From the NCBI RefSeq assembly GCF_024323335.1, contig NC_066585.1, positions 346,324,846-346,388,845 of the forward strand: 64,000 nucleotides of DNA, in the 5' to 3' direction. The stretch is from Lathyrus oleraceus. Taxonomy: Eukaryota > Streptophyta > Magnoliopsida > Fabales > Fabaceae. This document shows, piece after piece, positions 23,545 to 35,928 of the stretch; within the stretch, counting starts at the first letter, position 1; every line of letters starts with the position of its first letter. A model generated the notes under the pieces. The model saw nothing but the letters and a program-made list of their open reading frames with translations, made no database searches and was not told the origin of the DNA. The translations under genes and the position numbers were made by a program.

Positions 23545-24130
23545 TGTAGTGGTAAATTTTTTGAGATTAAGATATCGATTAACTTAACTCTCAAAGTAAG
23601 AGTCGCATTGCACTTTTATTGTTTCCAAAGGAAAAGGAAAAAAGTACGAACAAAACCTGAAGAAGTTTTAAAATAAAACTAATAAAAAGAGAACAAGGGT
23701 CTGAGGTTAGTTATGCAAAGGGAATGTATTATCACCCTAAATATCCATGGTACTCCATGGAAACCTCTTTGAAAATATGTACATTTTGGTTTGAAAAAGG
23801 TGTTGTTTGTAAAGATTGGAGAGATGAGAAAAGAAGTATATTTTCTTATTTTTATGTTTGCCAAGACTTTTTAAGTCTCATGCCTACGTACCAATAAAGT
23901 GCAATGGAGGATCAAAACCTCGTAGTTCATGGTAAAAATAACAAAAGGAGTTTGTTTTGATTCATTTTTATGGAAAATAATTTTTGTTATTTTAAGGAGA
24001 ATACTCAACTAGTCACACATAAGTATGAGAACTTTGCATCATCATGAGAAGCGCTCAACTTGGATAAGGATCAACAAGTATGCCACTAGCTCCCACAGGT
24101 GGAGAAGAATTATCATACAGAACTAAGAAA
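23545..24130 (-). repeat. Truncated 5' LTR of element B (3' end only)
   Basis: On plus it starts tgtagtggtaaa and follows the LTR tails at 25188 and 39625 (tttccaaaggaaaagg, ctacgtaccaa, caacaagtatgcc) for about 0.58 kb. Between about 24110 and 24150 the match stops and RT sequence of H begins. This is a deletion or recombination joint, not a clean insertion end. Confidence 0.75.
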
Positions 24131-24150
24131 GAAGTTTGAGGTTTCCTTGG

Positions 24151-25187
24151 TCTCACATTTAATGAACTTCTTGCTTAAATAGTATATTGCATGTTCTTTT
24201 CTACCTGTGTTGTCATGCTGATGCAAAACACAACCCATAGACTCATCTAGTACCGTGAGATACATAATAAGAGGCCTATCAGGAATAGGTGGTATGAGGG
24301 TCGATGGTTCTTACAGATACTTTTTTATCTTGTCAAATGCCACTTGATAATCATTGTCCCACACAATCGACAAATTTTTCCTCAACAATTTGAAGATCGG
24401 TTCACAGGTAGCTGTTAAATGAGATATTATTCTAAAGATGTAATTAAGTCGACCAAGGAAACTCAGACTTCTTTCTTAGTTATGGGAGGTGGAATATCTT
24501 GGATTGCTCAAACTTTATCGGGATTGATCTCAATGCCTTTCTGACTCACTAAAAAACCCTACAGTTTAACAGATCAGACCCCAAAGGTGCACTTTGCTGG
24601 ATTCAACCATAACTTGAACTTTCGGAACCTGGCAAATAATTTCCACAAGTGTTCCAAATGATCAACTTTAGTTCTGGACTTGGAAATCATATCATCCACA
24701 TAAACCTCAATATTTTAGTGAATCATATCATGAAAAAGGGTTACCATGGCAAACTGATATGTTGCCCTTGCATTCTTCAAACCGAAAGGCATGACTTTGT
24801 AACAGTACTTCCCCCAAGACGTGATGAAAGTTATCTTCACCATATCATCTAAAGACATCTTTATATGATTGTAACCTGAGAAACATCTATGAAGGAAAAG
24901 ACGGAGAACTGAGTTATATTGTCAACCAAGACATTAATATGAGGAAAAGGGAAATCATCCTTTGGACACACTTTATTGAGATCTCGATAGTCTACACACA
25001 TTCTAACCTTCCCATCTTTCTTCGAAACTGGAACAATATTGGCAACCCATTGAGGATATTCAAAATAGCTAAGAAACCAACATCAAACTACTTTTTAACC
25101 TCTTCTTTTATTTTAAGTGTCATGTCGGGTCTGGTCCTTCTGAGCTTCCGCTTGACAGGAGGACATTCAGGCTTGAGTGGTGAGTGG
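24151..25187 (-). pseudogene. pol: Element H RT/RNase H fragment, left half
   Basis: Minus-strand homology to A's 3750-4780 covers RNase H back to the N-terminal part of RT. The YVDD codons are at 24691-24702, and blocks equal to FITPWG and the VDYRDLN region are recognisable in broken frames. No long open frame remains. The fragment ends at agtgg (25183-25187), where element C was inserted; the other half continues at 49137. H is the outer, older element in this nest. Confidence 0.78.
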
Positions 25188-27411
25188 TGTAGCGGTAAAT
25201 TCATGACCACTGAGCTATTGGTTAACTCAACGTCAATAAAACCAGAGTCGCCACCTCACTTTTATTATTTCCAAAGGAAAAGGGAGAAAGTACGAACAAA
25301 ACCCAAAGATAAGAAGTTTTCGAATCAAAACTAATAAAATGTCAGAGATTACAGGTAAGGGGTTTGGTTACACAAAGGGAAGGTATTAGCACCCAAAGTG
25401 TCATAGGTGCTCATAGGGGGCCCTTTTTGTGTGTACTTATTTTGGTTAAAAAGATGTTTGTTTTTAAAATAGAATGAGGGTATGAGAAAAGAATTCGTTA
25501 TTTAAGTTTTGTGTTTGATAAGACCTTTGGTCTTATGCCTACGTACCAACATAAATGAGGGATCAAAATCTCGTAGTTCATGGTAAAAATTTCAAAGATG
25601 GGTGGATTTATTTTAACAAAAGCTTAAAGATCTTTTGTTATCAATGGGATAATACTCAACCAAACATCCACCGATAATGAGGGCTTTACAACATTTAAGA
25701 GGGTGGGCTCCAACTTGGATTAAATCAACAAGTATGCCTCTAACCCCTAGTAAATGGAAAGTCTTACACTCAACATATCATGTAATGGAAAAATGACATC
25801 TCAACCAAGGATAACTCAAATCTAAATGCTTTCTTTTTGAAAAGGTTAAAAGGAAAAAGACACCAAGTGGCCAAAATGATTAGATGAGGTTGTTAGTTCT
25901 TTTTAGTCTTTTTGAAAATAAAGTTAATATGATTAAGTCTTTTTACAAATTTGATTATGAAAATAGTTTGAAAATCAATGGCATAAGGCCAAGGTTTCTA
26001 CTCATTAAAACAAGTCTAAGTTGAAAAACAACAAGCGAAGAAGTTTTGAAAATGAGAAGGAGATTTTGAAATTAAAGAAGAAGGAGGTGGAGATGAAGAG
26101 GCTATCCTAGATAAGATTAAAAGTTTTGAGTTGAAAAGATCTAACCCATGGGAAGCATCCATAAGACAATAGTGTCAGATAGAAACCCATTTCCTTTGGA
26201 TTGTCAAGCAAACAACAAAGTCATAATCATCCAAGCAATTAATAAGAAACCCAATGATATCAAATAAAGATAACCAAACATCCAAGCTAGCACTCCAAAT
26301 CAAGCAATCTTCAATGTCCTTTATGTGTATCATATGAAAAATCCCTTGAAACATACTCAAAGAGAAAACATCAAATAATAAAATCAAAATAACAATTTAG
26401 ACAAAGAGAAAAAGTGTATCAGATAAACCAAAGGGAGTCTCTCAAGCTTATGTCAGACGAATGACGTTGGCCAAGTTCTTGGGCTCAAATTAATGGCATT
26501 GGCCAATTTTTTCTTCTATTTCTTCTTTAATTTCAGAATCTCCTTCTCATTTTCAAAAATTCTTCGCTTGCTATTTTTCAACTTAGAATTGTTTTAATGA
26601 GTAGAAACCTTTGCCTTATGCCATTGATTTTCAAACTATTTTCATAATCAAATTTGTAAAAAGACTTAATCATATTGACTTTATTTTCAAAAAGACCAAA
26701 AAGAACTAACAACCTCGTCTAATCAATTTGGCCATTTGGTGCCTTTTTCCTTTTAACCTTTTCAAAAGGAAGCATTTAGATTTGATTTATCCTTGGTTGA
26801 TATGTAATTCTCCCATTCCATGATATGTTGAGTGTAAGACTTTCCATTTACTAGAGGTTAGAGCCATACTTGTTGATTTAATCCAAGTTGGAGCCCTCTC
26901 TCTTAAATGTTGTAAAGACCTCATTATCGGTGAATGTTTGGTTGAGTATTCTCCCATTGATAACAAAAGATCTTTAAGCTTTTGTTAAAATCAATCCACC
27001 AATCTTTGAAATTTTTACTACGAACTACGAGGTTTTAATCCCTCATTTATGTTGGATCGTAGGCATAAGATCAAAGGTCTTATCAAACACAAAATGTAAA
27101 TAATGAATTTTTTCTCATCCACTTATTATATTTTTAAAACAAACATTTTTCAACCAAAACAAGTACATACAAAAAGGGCTCCCTAGGAGTACCTAGGACA
27201 CTTTGGGTGCTAATACCTTCCCTCTGTGTAACCAACCCCCTTACCTGTAATCTCTGACATTTTATTAGTTTTGATTTGAAAACTTCTTATCTTTGGGTTT
27301 TGTTTGTAATTTCTCCCTTTTCCTTTGGAAATAATAAAAGTGTGGTGGCGACTCTGGTTTTATTGACGTTGAGTTAATCAATAGCTCAATGGTCATGAAT
27401 TTACCGCTACA
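25188..27411. repeat. Fold-back of two opposed Ogre LTR 3' ends
   Basis: The left arm (25188-about 26090) reads as an LTR 3' end on minus. The right arm (about 26506-27411) is the same sequence inverted, ending gaatttaccgctaca on plus. Arms are about 0.9 kb with several percent divergence by eye, separated by about 415 bp belonging to the left LTR copy. The right arm is followed by a plus-strand PBS at 27420. Single-stranded, the region could form a long hairpin. A normal element would have one complete 3' LTR here. Confidence 0.85.
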
Positions 27412-27419
27412 GAAAAAAG

Positions 27420-27437
27420 TGGCGACTCTGCTGGGGA
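27420..27437 (+). promoter_or_regulatory. Primer-binding-site copy in inverted orientation at C 3' end
   Basis: Plus TGGCGACTCTGCTGGGGA lies eight bases after the inverted LTR tail, exactly as in a 5' leader. It belongs to the wrong end of C and points the wrong way. The sequence after it is not a 5' UTR but the antisense of C's 3' UTR. Confidence 0.88.
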
Positions 27438-28476
27438 TTAAAATCCATCAGGATAAATTATGCGTGAGGATTATCTCTAACAAAGAAATAAATTCCGCAC
27501 GGGGATGCAAAATGCAAACAGATTCCTCAAAAGGAAAACAATCACTCATAAGAATCTTCTTGGGATTGAGAAATAAACCAATTCCAAGGTACTGAATATC
27601 AACCAGACTTGCAGGAAGTCACTAAGGGGGAAACAATGCCACTGGTATGCAACAAACAAATAAAGGTGTTAGGGATCTGAAAACCAAATAAAGGTTTTAC
27701 CAGAGATCCAGGGTTCAATCATAAAATATGCAGACCGAGGATGAAAGTCCATAAAGGCTCTCAGCTAGAGAAAGATGATGAACTACAAGGAGAACAACAC
27801 ATCAACTCTACTGGGGGATAAACAAAAAACTGTTTAGGGAGCAAACACCTCCAAACCCTGCTTGGGGAATGCAACAATGCTTCACACGTCAAGAATTACT
27901 GTTCTTAAATTGCTGTTGACATTCCTTTTTCGAATTCAATGTTCTTAAAGTAGATGCCTTATTATTTTCAGAAAAATGGTTGTTCATTGATTTATTTATT
28001 TCAATTATTAAACATAAACAAATAAGAATAAAAACAAATTAGATAAAGGCTTAACTTTATTTAATAGAATGGTAGTCCACAAATATCAGGACTTCATGGA
28101 TCTTTACAAAGTTTGAAAATGGTAATATACATGGAAAATGCTACATTGAATACAATGACCGCTACTCTCCCTACCGACTTTGAAATCCATTGTGCTTTGT
28201 CCTTGGTTGAGAATGATGAATCAGAACCAACTGACTGGCAATGTTGCTTCAATGATTAGGTCTAGCCGGATGCAGTTACTTTCCGTAATCCCTAATTTTT
28301 CCTAGATTGCCCCAAGGCGGGGTACTCAATCTACCTGGATGATTATTCCATTTCATGTCTCTAATTTTTGCCTAGACTGCCCTTTCGGGTTTTCAATCCA
28401 CCGAGACGCTCATTTTTGCCTAAGTCGCCTTTTGGGTTTTCAACTTAGCGAATTGTTCTTTTCTTTTTTAGGGGAA
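27438..28476 (-). other. Element C 3' UTR
   Basis: No coding frame is convincing. The plus strand holds repeated tgggga-type motifs (ctctactgggggat near 27818, ccctgcttggggaatgc near 27856) and, near integrase, the cctaatttTTGCC / ttttcaatccaccgaga blocks (28290-28450) shared with A and B. A block at about 28040-28150 (ggtagtccacaaat, tacatggaaaa) matches B at 13790-13870. Confidence 0.72.
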
Positions 28477-29700
28477 TTATTTCTTGACTGCATCGGCATT
28501 CACAGGACGAGTGAACTCTTCACCATCCATAGTTGTAAGAATTAATGCACCGCCTGAGAAGGCTCTCTTGACAACATATGGGCCTTCATAATTAGGAGTC
28601 CACTTGCCCCTAGAATCAGGTTTGAAAGATAAGATCTTCTTGAGCACGAGGTCACCTTCTCGTAACACACGAGGTTTGACCTTCTTGTCAAAAGCTTTCT
28701 TCATTCTCTATTGATATAACTGACCATGACACATGGCAGTCAATCTCTTTTCTTTAATTAAATTGAGCTGATCAAACCTGGTCTAACACCATTTAGCTTC
28801 AGTCAACTTGGCTTCTACCGACACACGCATTGATAGGATCTCAACCTCCACGGGGAGCATAACTTCCATGCCATAAACAAGAGAAAAAGGGTTTTCCCAT
28901 GTCGAAGTGCAGACAGATGTATGGTACCCATGCAAAGCAAATTGGAGCATCTCATGCCAATCTTTGCATGTCACAACCATCTTTTGGATAATATTCTTAT
29001 TCATAACTTCAACAACCCCATTCATCTTGAGACTATAGGGATAAGAATTATGATGTGCTATTTTAAAGTCTTTGCAGAGCTCTTCCATCATGTTGTTATT
29101 CAAGTTCGATCCAGTATCAGTAATGATCTTACTTGGCACACCATATCGGCATATTATCTAATTCTTGATAAACTTCACAACAACTTGCTTGGTCATATTT
29201 GCATACGATGCCTCTTCAACCCACTTCATGAAGTAATCAATAGCCACTAAAATAAAACGTTGTCCATTTGATGCCTTGAGCTCTATCATGCCAATCATAT
29301 CAATTCCCCACATGGATAAGGTTCATGGATAGGAAATAACATTCAAAAGTGTCGGAGGAACATGAATCACATCCGCATAAATTTAACACTTGTGGCATTT
29401 TTTCACGTGCTTGCAACAGCCAGATTCCATTGTCAGCCAATAGTAACCTTCTCTCAACATCTTCTTTGCCATACCATGTCCATTGGAATAAGTACCAAAG
29501 GAACCTTCATAGAATTCAGTCATCAATAAGTCTACTTCGTGTCTATCCATGCATCTGAGAAAAACCATATCGAAATTTCTCTTGTAAAGCACATCACCAT
29601 TCAGGTAGAAGCTGTCAGCTAGTCTTCTCAAAGTCTTCTTGTCTTTCAAAGATGCCTCAAGCGGGTAAATCTGACTTTGGAGGAAACACTAGATATCATG
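28477..29700 (-). pseudogene. pol: Element C integrase (broken)
   Basis: The pieces are 29649-29383 (zinc-binding, with SGCCKHVKKCHKC), 29139-28783 (core) and 28704-28477 (C-terminal domain, VLREGDLVLKKIL to ADAVKK). In the core the second catalytic block is TDTGS where A has TDNGS, and a few residues are missing after MNGVVEVMNKN. Stops separate the pieces. The first core aspartate block (about 29300) is readable as GIDMIG-like. The copy cannot give an active enzyme. Confidence 0.82.
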
Positions 29701-30252
29701 GTACCATGGCTTATCATCTTTGATCTCTTCAATAGCAAATACATGATATGGCCTATCAAGGCGCATTATAGCCAGCTTAGGAACTTCATTCCAAAAATTC
29801 ATAACAATCATGGAAGCTTACATTGTAAGAGCATCTGCCATCCGCTTTTCGTGTCGAGGGATATGATGAAACTCATCCTTTGTAAAGAAAGTTGATATCC
29901 TCCTCGCATAATCTATATATGTTATTAAACCGGGTTGATTCATCTCTCACACACCTTAAATCTGATTAACAACCAAAGCTGAATCTCCATAGACATCGAG
30001 ATATTTGATTCTAAGATCAATGGCTTCTTCGAGCCCCATAATGCAGGCTTCTTAGTCAACCATATTATTCGTACATTTGAAGGTTAATCTAGATGTAAAT
30101 GGAAAATGAGTGCCTTGAGAAGTAATAATCACTGCCCCAATGCCATTACCATAGGAATTAATAGCTCCATCAAATACCATTCCCCAATGGGAACCAGGCT
30201 CTGGCTCTTCTTCAAGCAATGCTTCATCATAGTCTTTCATCTTCAAATACAA
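29701..30252 (-). pseudogene. pol: Element C second (archaeal-type) RNase H
   Basis: The frame 30252-30052 begins MYLKMKDYDEALLEEEPEP and shows VFDGAINSYGNGIG, so the first acidic residue is kept, and TNNMVD before a stop at about 30052 (A has NNEAEYEA). The GDSALVV block near 29980 is readable beyond the stop. The linker to integrase continues to about 29700 in broken frame. Confidence 0.78.
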
Positions 30253-31923
30253 TATCTATTCATCAGGGAAATTAAAATGTACTGACTGATAATCATCAAT
30301 AGGTTGGTGAGCCAAATGGTTAGCCAAGACACTACATTTAATCGCTTTCTGGGGTCGGTATTCAATATCATACTCAGATAACAACATCTACCAACGAAAA
30401 TCCTCCCAATTAATGCAGGCTTTTCAAATATGTACTTTATTGGATCTATCTTGGATATCAATCAAGTAGTATGATTCAACATATACTGGCGCAAATGCTT
30501 AGCAGCTCAAGCCAAAGCACAACATGTCTTCTCAAGCATAGAATATTGAGACTCACATGCGGTGAACTTCTTACTGAGGTAGTAAACAACGTATTATTTC
30601 TTACCAAATTCATCTTGCTGACCAAAAACACAACCCATACTCTCTTCAAGCACAGTCAAATACATGATCAATGTTCTTCCTTTAACAGGCGGAGACAGAA
30701 TCCGAGGTTCAAGAAAATATTCTTTAATATTGTTAAAAGCTTTCTGGCAATCCTCGGTCTAACCACAAGACTGATCTTTCTGAAGGAGCTTGAATATAGG
30801 CACACATGTGGCAATCATATGCAATATAAATCTTGAAATATAGTTCAAGCGACTGAGAAAACCTTTGACTTGCTTCTATGTTTTGGGCGCAGGCATTTCT
30901 TGTATTGCTTTGACCTTGGTAGGATCAACTTTAATACCCTTCTCACTGACAATAAAGCCTAATAACTTACCAAAAAGGACACCAAATGTACACTTATTGG
31001 GATTTAAGCAGACTTTGTACTTCCTCAAACACTGGAATAGCTTCAACAAGTGCTCAACATGCTCATCTTTAGACCTTTATTTGAAAATCATATCATCAAC
31101 ATAGACCTTAATCTCTTTATACATCATATCATAGAAAATAGTGGTCATGGCTCTTTGGTATGTTGCATCAGAATTCTTCAAACCGAAAGGCATCACTCGG
31201 TAACAAAATGTTCCCAAAGGCGTAATGAATTTGGTCTTCTCCATATCTTCGGGTGCCATTTTTATCTGATTATAACCAGAAAATCCGTCCATAAAAGAGA
31301 AGATATTGAACTTAGCTATATTATCTACCAACATATCAATGTGTGGTAGAGGAAAATCATCTTTAGGACCAGCTTTGTTCAAATCTCTATAATCGACACA
31401 CATGCGGACTTTTCCATCCTTCTTCGGAACAGGCACAATATTGGCTACCCACTGCGGATATTCGGAGGTAACAAGGAAACCGACATCAATATGCTTTTGG
31501 ACTTCTTCCTTGATCTTCACTGCCATGTCAGGATGAGTTTTTCTTAACTTTTGCTTGACTGGCTAACATTATGGTTTCAACGACAATCTATGCTCCACAA
31601 TATCGGTATCAAGACCTGGCATGTCTTAATAAGACCAAGAAAACACATCAGAATAATCTTGGAGAAGCTCAAACAACCCCTTCTTAACCTCTGAATGAAG
31701 TTGTGACCCAATCTTGGCCTCCTTGGTATCATCTTCGGAACCCAAGTTGACCAACTCAATTTGTTCTTCAAACTGATGAATGGCTCTTTCCTCATGCTGA
31801 AGAAAACAGGCTAACTTATCAAAAACGTCTTCATCATCATTCTTTTCCAAAACTTCGAACACAGGGAAATCAAAGTTCAGAGAGGGAGTATGGTCATTAT
31901 TTTCAATGGGTTTGAGAAGCAAC
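30243..31923 (-). pseudogene. pol: Element C reverse transcriptase and first RNase H (broken)
   Basis: 31922-31626 is the acidic N-terminal part (LLKPIENNDHTPS ... FELLQDYSDVFSWSY), ending at TAA where A has CAG in SYQDMPG. 31526-31077 holds RT blocks KVRMCVDYRDLN, FSFMDGFSGYNQI and YVDD (31092-31103). RNase H text (YVLGQ-like, YYLSKKF-like, ISKIDPIKYIFEKPAL at 30461) continues in broken frames to about 30250. RT palm residues are intact, but at least four breaks prevent expression. Confidence 0.83.
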
Positions 31924-32183
31924 CTACATAATGATTTGATATTTTGATTTTAGAAATATAAAGTTCAAACAAATATTATGCAGATATGGGAAAAATTATT
32001 GTCTATTTATGGTTTTTGTGATTACCATTTTCAGAAGAAAAAAAAAGCAAAAAGTAAAAACAACATAAATGTGGATGAATAAAATTGCATTTTATTGATG
32101 ATAATTGAAAATGCCTTACAATGTTTTCACTTCTCCCTTAGGCATATGAGAAGGATTTTTCTTTAAACAATAAGGTATATTAC
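31924..32183 (-). other. Putative PR/RT intron, element C (260 bp)
   Basis: The minus donor is TTAAA|GTAATATACC at 32183 and the acceptor TTATGTAG|GT at 31924. It fits the 246-257-bp introns of A and B in size and donor. Confidence 0.63.
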
Positions 32184-34502
32184 TTTAAGCTATGAATTAT
32201 AACGGGAACCAACAACAACCCAATTGTTGCAAATCTGTCCATGCGTTATAAAGTTGGCACCACCTTCTTCTTCATATTCATCTTCATGAATGATCACAAC
32301 TGAGTGTTGTTCTTCCTTGTGGATGAACCCTCCACTATGGAAAATCTGTTGCATAACCTTGAATTCCTTCTTGAATGGCCCTTGCTTGAATGCCAAACCG
32401 TTCTGATTCTTGTTCCCAACCATTTCCACGACACGACCCCAAATGTATGTCTCACCAGCCTGAACAATCTTTTGTGAATCTTTCAAAGAAGACATGGATG
32501 CCCCATGCTTTTGGATCTCATTAGCTACAGACAAAGCTTGGAACGAAGTTCCAATAGCCACCTTGGCTTCAACATACGTGAAAGATGATAAGTGGCTCAC
32601 CAACAATTCCTTCTCACCTCCAACAATAACAAGCTTCCCATTCTTGACAAATTTATGCTTTTGGTGTAGAGTTGACGTGACAGGATCTGCTTCATGAATC
32701 CATGGCCTACCCAATAAGCAGCTATAGACCGGGTGGATATCCATTACCTAGAAAGTAATTTGGAAATCACTTGGACCAATCTTGATTGGGAGGTCAACTT
32801 CTCTAATGACGGTCTTGCGAGAACCATCAAACGCCTTCACAATCACACCACTATATATCATGGGTGCTCCTTGATAAGATAACCTAACCAAGGTTGACTT
32901 GGGTAGAACATTCAGAGATGAACCAGTGTCTACCAAGAAGTTGGACAAGGCATCCTCCTTACATTTCATATATATTTGGAGATCTAGATTATGATTCTTG
33001 CCTTCTTCTAGAAGCTCATCATCACAAAAACTCAGATTATTGCATGCAGTAATATTAGAAACGATGTGATCAAATTGATCAACCGTAACATCATGTTCTA
33101 CATAGGCTTACTCAAGTAATTTTTGAAAAGCCTCATGGTGTGCTTCAGAATTCATTAATAGAGATAAAATAGAAATCTTGGAGGGCGTCTGGAGTAGCTG
33201 TTCCACAACGTTAAACTCGTTCTTCTTTATCAAACGGAGTACTTCATCATTATCATCCTTATTCTTCAAACTGCTGGACTCACCATACTAATAAATTGGA
33301 GTGTTAATAGGATCAAACACAGGAATAACCACCTCTGCCTTCTTTCCTACTACGACTTTCTCAACAACCTCCGAGAATACCAGACTGAACACTCGAGCAC
33401 TTCGGGTCATGTTGACAACATCAACAATGCTTACTACTGAAGTAGTTGCAGGAAGAGGAACCTTTTGCCCATCTTTGATCATAGTAGCATCGTAATGGTA
33501 AGGCACAACTTTATCTGATGTATACAGGATTGGGCCCGCCAACCGTATCACTAACGACGATACTGGTCTATTTCTTCTCTTACTGCTATCATACTAAATC
33601 ACCACTTGTTCAGGAGTTTTGAAAACTGGAACAATCACATTCACGTCATCATCTGGATTTTATCTTAGTGGATGTGAATCATATCTTCATCCATTAAATT
33701 TTGAATATCCCTCTTCACAATCATGCACCCACGTGGATTGACACTACAAACGATACAACTGTCATGATCATGCTCACATTCACTAATCTAACACAAAGTC
33801 TTGTGAATCTCTACCAAGGATCTTCAGACATAATTTTTTTTTGTACTCACCGGGAAAACCGTCCACCATATTTATAGAGGAGTTACCATGAGCGGGTAAC
33901 GGATTGGCTTTAACATTCGGCGCACGGTCCTCAAAGGACACCATACCATTTCTTACCAATCGTTGAACCTCGTATTTCAATAGATAACAATTCTCAATAT
34001 CATGGCCTAGTTCCCCTTGATGATAGACACAATGTTAATCAGGCTTATACCACCACGACAGAGGTTCAACCATAGGCGGATGACTTCTTGGCTGAACCGG
34101 ATTTCTGACAATAAGAGACGGATATAATTCAACATAGGACATCAGAATAGGGTGAAACATGGCCTTATTCCTCTAATAGTTATTGTGTTGATTATTATCG
34201 TGATTGTTATTATGATGATTGTTGTTATGAGTATGTTGTTGTTGTTGCTGTTATGGTTGGACTGATGCTAATTGAACGACAAAATTATTGGCAAACACTG
34301 GAATAACAGAAGACACTTGATGATGTTATTGATGAGATCTAGAACTCTTATTCACATAAGGCTTCCTTCGCCTATCCACAGTTACTGAATTAGTTTCTCC
34401 ATCCTTCTTTTTTGAGAAACTACCCCCATACTTCTTACCGGTTGGCGCTTCTTCTCTAGACAATCTTCCCTCACGGACACCTTCCTCTAGACGCATCCCC
34501 AT

Positions 34503-35928
34503 TGATCAGGAAAATAACAAGTGTACTATTTTGCCTTTTATAGTAATAATGGGGAAATTCCCCGAATGTCGATCTCAAGGACTGCAAGTTAATATTGAGT
34601 TTAAATTATCATTCAATTAAACAAAAAGTATTAATTTGGGTTTTAAGTGTAAAAATATAATAATAAAAGTAAAGGTAAAGAAGGATGAAAATAAGGGTTT
34701 ATAGAGAAAAAGGAACAATGCCAGGGAAGGTGTATGATTTATCCCTGTAACAACTCTGAGTTACTATTGCATCAACAAATATCAATTACTACCAGTTCTC
34801 AAGGGTATTTTCTCCCAAGTCCTTGGTGAGGAAACCTTTAATCAATCTACCCTAATTCCTATGTCCATAGCCAATTAGGGTGAAGTTAAGCTGTATAATA
34901 TCAAGAATACGCTGGTTCATACAGGGTATCCCTAGCCCTAGGTGATATATACTGTAGAGTAACCTTATGAAAACCTTATCAATAGCTGTCCAGCCTAATT
35001 GACAACCACAAATCAATCTCAATTAGTCCGAAAGAGAAAGCAATAAACACATCAAAAGGTTACCGTAAAAACAATATTATAAATGCAAATATAAACTCAA
35101 ATTCATTACAATTCTAAATCAGGGACACCCCCTAGCATTGGGGGGTTTAGCTACTCATATTGTTTAAAACGAATTCAAGATAAAAATTACACATTATAAG
35201 TAATTGGATGACTTTGATCTTCAATCGCTCCCGCTCATGAATATCTTCAGATCTCCAAATGCCTTGATCTCTGTAATACTTGATTGCTTCACAATACTGT
35301 GTTTTTCCGTATTCCAAGATGACTTTTCCTTTGGCAGAAGACCTTCTTTTATAGTGAAAATTCCCAGCAGCAGTTGGACATGTCCAAAGATGTCTCTAAA
35401 AAGCCCGACGAACAAAAAGCCCAAGAAAACTGGATTTTTTGGGCTTGGGCTGACACGGCCCGTGTCAGCTGACACGGGTGGCTATGTCAGCCTACTGTTT
35501 TGGCTAACACGTCCCATGGAAGGGGTGACACGGTTGAGGATACTACCTGACACGGGTGGCCGTGTCAGGCTACTGTTTTCTTCACTTGTCTTCCCTTGCC
35601 CTGACACGACCCATGTCAGGTGACACGGGTGGCCGTGTCAAGCCTCCTGTACCAGGGTTTTCTGCTCCTTTGCTTTCCGGAATCCCGCACTGCCTCGTTC
35701 TGAGTTCTCTGGTTCTTCTACCTGGACCTGTAGGACAAAAACACAGTTATCCCACGCATAAAATCACGACAATAAAAAGTAAAACATAACAAAGATTAAA
35801 AATGCGTAAATAAAATGACGGAAGTAAAACTAACTCGAAATGTACCATAAATGCTTGCACAGTGTGTCAAATGCCTCTGTTTCGCGTCGGATCAGTAATG
35901 AAAACTCAATGTAAATGGTGACTGATCA
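34503..35928 (-). mobile_element. Solo LTR of another retrotransposon family in C gag (1426 bp)
   Basis: Both ends are TGATCA, and the insertion is flanked by cccat on each side (34498-34502, 35929-35933), a clean 5-bp duplication; gag homology continues across it. No PBS, polypurine tract or coding frame lies inside, so it is a solo LTR. Minus TATAAAAG at 35346-35353 suggests the minus orientation. U3 on that reading contains repeated near-palindromes of the type ctgacacgg..cgtgtcag. It is unlike the Ogre LTRs; an Athila/Cyclops-like origin is a guess. Confidence 0.85.
35449..35642. repeat. Cluster of GTGTCA/TGACAC near-palindromes
   Basis: Tgacacgg starts at 35451, 35470, 35526 and again in the later units. 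Near-palindromic pairs are ctgacacggcccgtgtcag (about 35450-35468), a 24-bp pair at 35546-35569 and a third set at about 35600-35640. They could form small hairpins or be repeated protein-binding sites. Confidence 0.8.

Larger units (their letters stand above)
12915..24130 (-). mobile_element. Element B: degenerate Ogre retrotransposon
   Basis: In element order: partial 5' LTR (23545-about 24130), PBS, 5' UTR, ORF1, gag-protease, intron, RT-RNase H, second RNase H, integrase and 3' UTR. Every coding part has stops or shifts. The protease active site is DTR in place of DTG, and the second RNase H has FNG for FDG, so B is an old inactive copy. Its closest relative here is C: the integrase tail, ORF1 and gag align through most of their length. 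Confidence 0.85.

Noticed and set aside
24939..25334. 131-codon plus-strand ORF
   Set aside because: It crosses the H/C boundary at 25188 and reads antisense RT into an LTR; chance frame.
26090..26505. Host gene or separate insertion in the fold-back spacer
   Set aside because: Sequence continues the left LTR copy in style; no coding frame or target duplication.
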